Shown in pieces: positions 19,742 through 26,757 of a stretch of DNA of 64,000 nucleotides (positions within the stretch are counted from its first letter, which is position 1; every line of letters begins with the position of its first letter). The stretch spans positions 2,294,001 to 2,358,000 of the forward strand of contig NZ_CP053015.1 of NCBI RefSeq assembly GCF_012979535.1, written 5' to 3'. A program made the translations under genes and the position numbers. Under the pieces are notes generated by a model that was not told where the DNA came from, ran no database searches, and saw only the letters and a list, made by a program, of their open reading frames with translations. This stretch comes from Sphingomonas lacunae. GTDB lineage: Bacteria; Pseudomonadota; Alphaproteobacteria; Sphingomonadales; Sphingomonadaceae.

Positions 19742-20274
19742 TCAGAAATCACAGTTCGAGGGTAATTCCCCTTTGCGTTTATTCAACCACCGCCGTTACT
19801 GAATTCTCCTGCGGGTGCACAGCCGCCAGGTCGCCGAGCCACAAGCGGCGCAGACCGAGTGCTTGAGTGGGCCTTGACCTAAGGATAGAATGATCGTTGA
19901 GGCTGTGTCACGTCTTCCACTTGGACAAGCTCAAGGCGAACGGGGTGGGGCGTCGCCTTTTGCTGGCAGTCCATTATGGCGCTGAGGGGCCACCCCCTTC
20001 CCAGCTTCGCTAGCTGGCAAGCTGCGCTAACCTTTCCCCATGCAAGGGGGAAGGGTGCGGTGCGCCTGTTGAGGGGGCGGGCTTTGTGGCTTTGTGTCTT
20101 TGTGTGAGATATTTTTTCCGCGCTGACGGGGGGCGCCCACCCCGGTGCGGCCAAGGGGCAAGGCCCCCAGTCTCGCTGCCCCTCCCCTGGAAGGGAGGGG
20201 TATTGGAGGGAGGTGTGGTGGATTGAGAGCCCCCTCCGGCCCCTTTGGGGCCACCTCCCCGCAGACGGGGAGGA
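19742..20274. repeat. Gene-free region with GC-rich hairpin repeats
   Basis: No convincing gene lies here. A segment near 19917-19942 (CTTGGACAAGCTCAAGGCG) looks like a degenerate copy of a dispersed sphingomonad repeat. Inverted repeats follow: a long one at about 19991-20057 with outer arms CACCCCCTTCCC-type and GGGGGAAGGGTG, one at 20179-20200 (CCCCTCCC/GGGAGGGG), one at 20238-20252 (GGCCCC-TTT-GGGGCC), and one at 20254-20273 (CCTCCCC/GGGGAGG). The last abuts the SRAP gene stop and may end its transcript. A TTTGTGGCTTTGTGTCTTTG tract at 20093 separates two of them. Confidence 0.6.
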
Positions 20275-20940
20275 TCAAGTGGTGACACCCGTCACCCAAT
20301 TTTCCCGCGTGCGCTCCACTGCCAGATTGCTGGGCCATGTACGGACGAGGGCGAAGGCGTCTTCGGGCGGGGCCTTTGTCCATTGATCCCATTGGTCGGG
20401 GGTGAGGAGGACCGGCATGCGATCATGCACATCGCTCATCTGTGGCGAGGCGGGGCACATCACCATGGCGTAACTGTCCCCCCATATGCTCGTGGGACGC
20501 CACAGGCCGGCGATGGCGAAGATGGGGGCAAAGAGAGGCCGGGTTTCGACAGAAGCGGGACCGACCCGGTCGGGGGCGGAAGGTGCATCCTTCGGCGCGT
20601 ACCAGGTACGGGTCATACGGCCCGCTGCGCCTTCGGGTTCGGCCCATTGGGTGGCGGGGATGAGGCAGCGGCGGTGGACAAAGCTGTCCCGCCAGAAGGG
20701 GGTGGCGAGCTTGTCATCGCGGGCGTTGGTGACGGGTTTGGGCTTGAGCTTTTGCCCCTGTTTCCCCGTGAGGATGACCGGCACGCCCCAGTTCATCGCG
20801 CGCAGGGCGCCATGGGCGACGACGAGACCGCGATAGCCGGGGTAGAGTGTGTCGGCGATGTTGAGCCCCTCGGCAGGCGGAGTGCCGAACAGGGCGGCTA
20901 CCTCGGCCACGCTGCCCTTCATGCGATAGAGATTGCACAT
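20275..20940 (-). CDS. SOS response-associated peptidase family protein (SRAP/HMCES/YedK)
   Basis: SRAP-domain protein that shields abasic sites in single-stranded DNA by a covalent link through Cys2. The N-terminus MCNLYRM exposes the catalytic cysteine after Met removal. The family segments MNWGVPVIL and RRCLIPATQWAEPEG are present, and the TIWGDSYAMVMCPASPQMSDVHDRMPVLL region holds the conserved C-terminal His (HDRMP). The 221-residue length is normal. No LexA box of the type seen at recA is visible upstream. Confidence 0.92.
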   Translation of the reverse strand: MCNLYRMKGSVAEVAALFGTPPAEGLNIADTLYPGYRGLVVAHGALRAMNWGVPVILTGKQGQKLKPKPVTNARDDKLATPFWRDSFVHRRCLIPATQWAEPEGAAGRMTRTWYAPKDAPSAPDRVGPASVETRPLFAPIFAIAGLWRPTSIWGDSYAMVMCPASPQMSDVHDRMPVLLTPDQWDQWTKAPPEDAFALVRTWPSNLAVERTRENWVTGVTT

Positions 20941-21133
20941 GGCGCCATGATGGCGCGGCCGATGGGCGTGTCAATGCGGGCAGCCATGCCCCGACAATTG
21001 CCACCAAAATGGCGAAATCACCGAGCAGGTGCGGTCTGGCAGGCACGGCGCTGTGCGGCCTTGGAAGCGCCCTGGATGGCGCAGTTCATTGCCAGAATGG
21101 CAGCGAATGGCATCGACGGCCCGGAGGGCGCCC

Positions 21134-21150
21134 CTTACTTCTGAAGTAAG
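21134..21150. promoter_or_regulatory. Perfect 17-bp palindrome, candidate operator
   Basis: CTTACTTC-T-GAAGTAAG is a perfect inverted repeat with a single central base, 29 bases before the ATG of the zinc-ribbon membrane gene. The position suits a promoter-proximal repressor site. As RNA it could barely fold, because its loop is one base, so a DNA-level role is more likely. Confidence 0.45.
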
Positions 21151-21179
21151 CCCCCGATATCAAGGGATAATTGCGTACC

Positions 21180-21728
21180 ATGGATAGTCGGCAGCATTCG
21201 GCCCTGTTCCGCTTTATCAGCCATGTGACAGTGATCTGCGGCCTGTTCGCGGCCATGTATCTGTTGCTTTCCGACCTGGTGCCCGGCGGGCCGGTGGTCG
21301 AAGTGATGATCTTTGGCGGTACGTCAATCCTCGTCGCCCATGTGCTGATGCTGGCGCCTGTGGCGCGTTATACGATGGCGCTGTTCCTGACCGCCATGAT
21401 CTATTTTGCGGTGCGCTATGTGGTGGTGACGGTGGCTTTTGCCGGTGATGCCAGCGAGGCGACGCTCGCCCTGACGGTTATAGGCGCGGTGCACCTGCCG
21501 TTGATGGTGCTGATTTTCGGGCTGCTTGACGAAAGCGCGCTGTTTGGCACGGTCTGCCCCCAATGCGAAGCGCGCGGGGCGGTTTCCGAAGAAGTGGTCG
21601 ACCGCTATCGCGAGGGGCGGGGTGGCCGTTCGCATGTGGTGGCCCAGCGGATCCGGGTGACGACCAAGCACAAGTGCCGCAAATGCGAGCATGTCTGGTT
21701 CGAACGGGCCTTTACCTTCGACGACTGA
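21180..21728 (+). CDS. Membrane protein with C-terminal zinc ribbon
   Basis: About 182 residues: four or five hydrophobic segments in the N-terminal two thirds, then a soluble tail with two Cys pairs, CPQC near residue 123 and CRKC near residue 165, which should form a zinc ribbon. ATG 21180 is chosen over a TTG three codons upstream. I do not recognise the family and propose no function. It stands alone between the divergent SRAP gene and the convergent pgsA-like gene, with a 17-bp palindrome just upstream. Confidence 0.75.
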   Translation: MDSRQHSALFRFISHVTVICGLFAAMYLLLSDLVPGGPVVEVMIFGGTSILVAHVLMLAPVARYTMALFLTAMIYFAVRYVVVTVAFAGDASEATLALTVIGAVHLPLMVLIFGLLDESALFGTVCPQCEARGAVSEEVVDRYREGRGGRSHVVAQRIRVTTKHKCRKCEHVWFERAFTFDD

Positions 21729-21737
21729 GCCGGGCGC

Positions 21738-22358
21738 TCAACCGGGCGGGCTCTCGCCGGCAAAACTGTGCCATGCGGCAAGGCTGCGCTGGACAACGGT
21801 GACCAGGCACAGGCCGGCATAGGCCAGCGCGATGACCGGAAAATGCGCGGGCCACAGCAGCATGGCGATGAATATGGCGATGGTTTCCGTGCCTTCGGCG
21901 AGGCCGGTGTCGTAGAAAAAGCTCTTGCGGCCATGCGCCGCCGTTTCGAGCCCTCGCTTGCCGGCGATGACGGCAAAGGCGAGGAAGCTGATCCCGGTCA
22001 GGGTGAAGCTGGCGACGAGCAGCAGCGCGGGCAAGAGATTGGCCGGCGAGGCCAGGGCAAAGCCGACCGGCACGGCGACGTAAAAGAGGAAATCGCCGAC
22101 AATATCGAGATAGCCGCCAAAATCGGTGAGGCGGGTGGCGCGGGCGACGGCGCCATCGAGCCCATCGAGCACGCGGTTGGCGATGATCAGCCCCAGGGCC
22201 AGCATGAAATGGCTGTGGGCAATGGCGACGGCGGCGGCGACGCCGACGGCAATGCCGGTGAGCGACACGGCATTGGCGGTGACGCCCCGTCGGGCCAGCC
22301 AGCGACCCGCGGCGTTGAGCGGCGGGTCAATCAGCGGGCGGAGGCGGGCGTCGAACAT
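21738..22358 (-). CDS. CDP-alcohol phosphatidyltransferase family protein
   Basis: Integral-membrane enzyme of the family that joins a CDP-linked donor to an alcohol acceptor in phospholipid synthesis. The motif reads D-G-A-V-A-R, seven residues, then G-x3-D-x3-D (ending GGYLDIVGD), one residue shorter than the usual D-G-x2-A-R-x8-G-x3-D-x3-D spacing. 206 residues with about six membrane segments. The acceptor alcohol cannot be told from sequence. It starts four bases after the nucleoside transporter stop and is probably co-transcribed with it. Confidence 0.85.
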   Translation of the reverse strand: MFDARLRPLIDPPLNAAGRWLARRGVTANAVSLTGIAVGVAAAVAIAHSHFMLALGLIIANRVLDGLDGAVARATRLTDFGGYLDIVGDFLFYVAVPVGFALASPANLLPALLLVASFTLTGISFLAFAVIAGKRGLETAAHGRKSFFYDTGLAEGTETIAIFIAMLLWPAHFPVIALAYAGLCLVTVVQRSLAAWHSFAGESPPG

Positions 22359-22362
22359 CAGG

Positions 22363-23628
22363 TCAGACCGGCGTGACCAGGCCGATCACCGCACCACCCA
22401 TCGCTGAGGCGATATTGCCGGCGACCCAGCTTTTCATGCCAAGGCTGATGGCGTCCTTGCGCCGGGAGGGGGCGAGCGTTGCGATGGTCGAGACCAGCAG
22501 GCCGACACTGGCAAGGTTGGCGACATTGCACAGCGCATAGGTGATGATCAGCTTGCTGCGCGGTGACAGTGCCTCTTCGGGCAGGCTGGCGAATTGGAGA
22601 TAGGCGACATATTCGTTGAGGATTGCCTTTGTCCCCATCAGCGAACCGGCGGTTCCGGCCTCCGCCCATGGTACACCCAATGCCCACATGAACGGCGCGA
22701 ACAGCCAGCCAAAGGCGCGCTGGACGGTGATCGCCTGGCCCGCGACGAGGGGCAGGTTGGCGAGGATCTGGTCAGCGAGATTGACCAGGGCAAAGATGAC
22801 GATGATGATGCCGACCACGGCCAGCACCAGTTGCACCCCCTCCATCGTGCCGCGGATCAGCGCATCCATGGTGCTTTCATAGGCAACCTCTGCCTCCGGC
22901 TCGGCAAGTTCGACGCTGCCTTCGCCCGGTACCATGATCCGCGCGACAAGGATCGCGGCGGGCAGGGAGAGGAAGGAGGCGACGATCATGTGTCCGACCG
23001 CATCGGGCAATTGTGGCGCCAGCGTTGTCGCATAGAGAACGAGCAGCGCGCCCGAGATGTTCGCCATTGACAGTACCATGACCGCAAACAGGTCCGCCCG
23101 GGACATGCGGGCGAAGTAGGAACGGACGATCAGCGGTGCCTCGACAACGCCAAGGAAGATGTTGGCCCCGGCGTTGAGGCCGACAACGCCAGTAACACCC
23201 ATCGTCTTGCGCAGCGCCCAGGACAGACCCCGGACTATGATGCGGAGCACGCCCCAGTGCCAGAAGACAGCGGTCAGTGCGGAAAAGACGATGATCAGCG
23301 GCAGGATCTGAAACGCAATAACCAGCGGCTGTTCACTGCCCGGTTTGAGAACGAAGGGAATGGGCGCCCCGCCAAGATAGCCGAACATGTAGCTTGATCC
23401 GGCAAGGGTTGCGGTCTCGATCGCGGCGACGCCCCGGTTGATGACATCCACCACGCTCCAGACCGCCGGCACGCGGACAATGATCAGCGCCAGCACGATC
23501 TGCATGGCAATCGCCCCGCCGATCCATCGCCAGCCCGGCAACACCTTGCGGTTTTCCGAGAAGGCCCAAGCAAGGGCGAGGACCAGCACGATCCCGATCA
23601 ATCCCTGAGCCTGTTGCACGATGACCAT
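22363..23628 (-). CDS. Concentrative nucleoside transporter (NupC/CNT family)
   Basis: Inner-membrane cation-nucleoside symporter. The 421-residue polytopic product has the CNT core: GVVEAPLIVRSYFARMSRAD and VMVLSMANISGALLVLYA in the central region, then GTKAILNEYVAYLQF and ITYALCNVANLASVG in the C-terminal half, which include the substrate- and ion-binding segments. It lies 11 bases downstream of a TonB-dependent receptor gene, suggesting that nucleosides cross the outer membrane through that receptor. The substrate preference is not resolved. Confidence 0.9.
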   Translation of the reverse strand: MVIVQQAQGLIGIVLVLALAWAFSENRKVLPGWRWIGGAIAMQIVLALIIVRVPAVWSVVDVINRGVAAIETATLAGSSYMFGYLGGAPIPFVLKPGSEQPLVIAFQILPLIIVFSALTAVFWHWGVLRIIVRGLSWALRKTMGVTGVVGLNAGANIFLGVVEAPLIVRSYFARMSRADLFAVMVLSMANISGALLVLYATTLAPQLPDAVGHMIVASFLSLPAAILVARIMVPGEGSVELAEPEAEVAYESTMDALIRGTMEGVQLVLAVVGIIIVIFALVNLADQILANLPLVAGQAITVQRAFGWLFAPFMWALGVPWAEAGTAGSLMGTKAILNEYVAYLQFASLPEEALSPRSKLIITYALCNVANLASVGLLVSTIATLAPSRRKDAISLGMKSWVAGNIASAMGGAVIGLVTPV

Positions 23629-23639
23629 ACCGCCCCCCG

Positions 23640-26600
23640 TCAGAACCTGTATGCCGCACCGAACTGGAATTGACGAGGTGGTCCGGCATTGCGCTGAACA
23701 AAGGGCGCGCCGCCGCCGAACTGGATCTGGTTGGATGTGGTAGCGGCGTTGGCAAAACCCGATTCATTATTGGCGTTGAACAGGTTGAACACATCCGCGC
23801 TGAGTTCGAACCGTCCGCCAAAGCCCGGGATAGCATAGCGCAGTCCCAGATCGACCGTTGCCGACCAGGGCAAGCGGGCGGCGTTGCGGCGGCTGCCGGG
23901 ATAGCGATCCGAATTGCCGACGAAATTTTCCCCGAAGGAGGCGCCGTCTCCATTGAGATCCTGTGTGCCGAAAATGCGTGCATCGGGCACCAGATTGACC
24001 GGTTGGCCGGATTGGAACAGGCCAGCGACGCTCAGCGTCAGTCCATCCACCGGATAGAGATAGCCGACCGCCGAGACGAGGTGGCGTCGATCATTGGCCG
24101 AGGGACCCCATTCTGTGCTGAAATCATTGGCATTCGCGGCGCGGAAGTTGATGTCGTCGGTGTCGTTGCGCAGGCTGGAAAGGGTGTAGCTGAGGCGGAA
24201 GGCATAGCTGTCGGTGCTACGCACCTTGTTCGCTTGCAGCACCAGCGCCCTATATTCGGCCTGACCGGCTGTTTCGGACAGGGTTATCTGGCGGGCTCCT
24301 CCGGCCACCAGCGCAACCGGGCGGGTGGCATCGGCATCCGGCTGGCTGCGGACAAGGCCGAGCGCGCGGGCGAGGGCAAGGCGGGCGCCATTGTCGGCCT
24401 GAGCACGGAGCAGGGCAATGTTCGCCGCCGTGAGATTGGCGAGATTGGGTATGAAAGCCGCAGGAGCATTAAGATCCCTCAGGCGCACAAGATTGTGCGA
24501 CCGGCTGTAGATCAGGTCAGCCGAGAGGGTGATCGTGTCGTTCGCCTGATATTGATAGCCTGCGCTGAGTTGCAGGCTCCACGGACTGTCATAGCCATCC
24601 GGATTGAGGATACGCGCCTCTCCCAACGTGGCTGTATCTCGCAAGGCCTGTACCTGTTGGGGCGACGGGCAGGATGCGGCGACGGCGCAGGCAGGAGAAA
24701 CGGTCAGGTTTCCGTCAAAGGTGACTGCGTTGAGGTCCGTTCCCGACGGCAGGATCCCGAGCGTTCGCAACGATGCCAATTGTGACATAAATCCTGATGA
24801 GGTGGTATTGCGCTGAAGCGCGTCGGAAATGACAGCATAAGAAAGCTTGCCGTAAAACAGCCCGGCGCCAAAACGTAGGGTTGACCGGGCATCGGGGCGG
24901 TAGTTCAGCGCGAAACGTGGCGCGAAATTGTCATGATCCGCGCCTGGTCCTTGCCCCCTGCGGCCGACAATGCCGGTCAGGCTGTCATAATCCCAGCGCA
25001 GGCCGAGGGTCGCGGTCAACCGCGGGTTTATCTGCCATTCGTCTTCAACATAGAGGGCCAATTGCGTCTGGCCGGTACCAAAGCTTTGCGGTCGCAGTTC
25101 CACCGAATAGTTTGCGACGACCGGATTGAGCGCCAGCACCTGGCCGGCGGTCAGGTCAAGTCCCTGGGACGAAAGCCCAGCCAGTTGCGCGGCTGTCAGG
25201 TCCACAGTGAAATTGCCGTCCGGATTGCCGCCGCCGAGCAAAGCAAAATCGGAACGGATGAGGTCCATGCCGAAGCTGAACCTATGGCTCCCCGCCTGAC
25301 GTTGCAGCCGGTGGGTCGTCTGCCAGCTCTTTTCCAGACTGTTGAACAAAAAGCCCGGATGACCAACGACTGCGACCGTCAGGCCGGATGGATCCCGGAC
25401 GGCGACCTGTGGTCCCGTTGGCTCCTTTGGGTTGGCATAATCCCAACGGAAGCGGCTGAACTGGAGTGCGCCATCATAACTCCAAAGGTCGCCCGAAAAG
25501 CTGGCCGTTGCGGCGATGAGGGTGGAGAAACGGTTCTGATCAGAACCAGCCGAAGGAAAGGTGACATTGCCTCCGCCAAGACCGCCGCCTGGCCGGTCTA
25601 TGCTGACCCGGCCGGCACTCGCGCGCAGTCCCAATGTCCATTGATCAGTCAGGCGATGATCAATCCGAACCGATCCGAGTGTAAAACTGTTGTTGCCGGT
25701 GACCGTGTCGGTGATGCCAAGGGCTGGTGCATCGACCAGCTGGCGGTTGCTGTCATGCGTATATTCGAGATTGGCATAGAAAAAGGTGCGGTCACGGACA
25801 ATCGGCCCGCCAATGCTGAATCCTGCCTGATAGCGTTCGAAACTCTCCCCCACCGCATTGCCGCTGAGATCGCGGCGAGGGAAAGGCGAGCGGGCATCAA
25901 AGGGCCTGCCCGGCCGGACAAGGGCATAGACGTCACCCTCGACAGTGTTGGTGCCCGATGGGGAGGTGTAGTTGACGACGCCATTTGCCGTGCGTCCAAA
26001 GGCCGCCGAATAGCTGTTGGCGAGTACGGTAACATCGCGGGTGAAGCCCAACGGCACCGGGAATTTGAGGCCGCCGAGGAAATTTTCATTATTGTCGAGG
26101 CCGTCGAGAAGATAGTTGGTGTCGAGGCCATTGGAGCCATTGATCGAGATGGCTGGCGCTTCGGGGAAAAAGCCGGTTGAGGCGACGACATTGGGCAATC
26201 GCACGAGCGAGCCCAGCACATCGCGTCCTTCGATGGGCAAGGCGGCCAGCTCATTGCGACCGATGGAGGCGGACACTTCCGCATTGACCGTGTTGAGCCG
26301 GGTGATGCCCCGTGCACCGGTCACGACGATGGTTCCTCCATTGAGCGGTGCCAGTCGCAACGTGACGCTGCTGATGAAATTGGCACGCAGTTCGATGCTC
26401 GCCGCCTGATCCTGTTCATAACGATCACCGGCCAAGGCGGTAACGCGCCAAGTGCCGGCGGTCGTCAATCCTTCGACACGGACAAACCCTTGTTCGTCCG
26501 ATCGTTCGATCCGGGAGAAGCCAATGGCTTCATTGTCGATGCGGACCTCCACATTGGTGGCAGGCTGGTTGGTTGCGCCATCGACCAGGGCAATCTGCAC

Positions 26601-26684
26601 CCCCGTCTGTTGCCCCATGGCCGGCGATGCGGCGAGCATTGCAGAAGCAAGGCAGCTGGAAAGAAACAGGTAACGTGCCAACAC
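23640..26684 (-). CDS. TonB-dependent receptor with carboxypeptidase-like N-terminal domain
   Basis: Outer-membrane receptor of about 1014 residues. A signal peptide (start LARYLFLSSCLASAM, cleavage near AMGQ) is followed by a carboxypeptidase-regulatory-like beta domain (about 30-110), a plug domain with ISINGSNGLDTNYLLDGLDN, and a large barrel ending FQFGAAYRF with the terminal Phe needed for insertion. The GTG at 26684 has GGAG seven bases upstream and begins the signal. Longer upstream frames run toward the neighbouring gene and lack a signal. The ligand is unknown, but the next gene is a nucleoside transporter. Confidence 0.88.
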   Translation of the reverse strand: MLARYLFLSSCLASAMLAASPAMGQQTGVQIALVDGATNQPATNVEVRIDNEAIGFSRIERSDEQGFVRVEGLTTAGTWRVTALAGDRYEQDQAASIELRANFISSVTLRLAPLNGGTIVVTGARGITRLNTVNAEVSASIGRNELAALPIEGRDVLGSLVRLPNVVASTGFFPEAPAISINGSNGLDTNYLLDGLDNNENFLGGLKFPVPLGFTRDVTVLANSYSAAFGRTANGVVNYTSPSGTNTVEGDVYALVRPGRPFDARSPFPRRDLSGNAVGESFERYQAGFSIGGPIVRDRTFFYANLEYTHDSNRQLVDAPALGITDTVTGNNSFTLGSVRIDHRLTDQWTLGLRASAGRVSIDRPGGGLGGGNVTFPSAGSDQNRFSTLIAATASFSGDLWSYDGALQFSRFRWDYANPKEPTGPQVAVRDPSGLTVAVVGHPGFLFNSLEKSWQTTHRLQRQAGSHRFSFGMDLIRSDFALLGGGNPDGNFTVDLTAAQLAGLSSQGLDLTAGQVLALNPVVANYSVELRPQSFGTGQTQLALYVEDEWQINPRLTATLGLRWDYDSLTGIVGRRGQGPGADHDNFAPRFALNYRPDARSTLRFGAGLFYGKLSYAVISDALQRNTTSSGFMSQLASLRTLGILPSGTDLNAVTFDGNLTVSPACAVAASCPSPQQVQALRDTATLGEARILNPDGYDSPWSLQLSAGYQYQANDTITLSADLIYSRSHNLVRLRDLNAPAAFIPNLANLTAANIALLRAQADNGARLALARALGLVRSQPDADATRPVALVAGGARQITLSETAGQAEYRALVLQANKVRSTDSYAFRLSYTLSSLRNDTDDINFRAANANDFSTEWGPSANDRRHLVSAVGYLYPVDGLTLSVAGLFQSGQPVNLVPDARIFGTQDLNGDGASFGENFVGNSDRYPGSRRNAARLPWSATVDLGLRYAIPGFGGRFELSADVFNLFNANNESGFANAATTSNQIQFGGGAPFVQRNAGPPRQFQFGAAYRF

Positions 26685-26757
26685 GGCAATTCTCCGCAAA
26701 GGGACCCCATCGCCAACGCTTTGGCCGACGGTCTGGATTGGGGACTGATAGCCTGGG

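Larger units (their letters stand above)
17904..19760. other. AT-rich, probably transferred island
   Basis: Base composition drops abruptly from GC-rich DNA at the riboswitch to about 35-40% GC through the GHKL gene and its upstream region, and rises again near 19.76 kb. No integrase, transposase, tRNA or flanking direct repeat is visible at either edge, so the mode of entry is unclear. The right edge is approximate. Confidence 0.6.

Noticed and set aside
20245..21144. 299-codon plus-strand frame over the SRAP gene
   Set aside because: It starts within hairpin repeats and is Gly/Arg-rich. The opposite strand encodes an unmistakable SRAP protein with Cys2.
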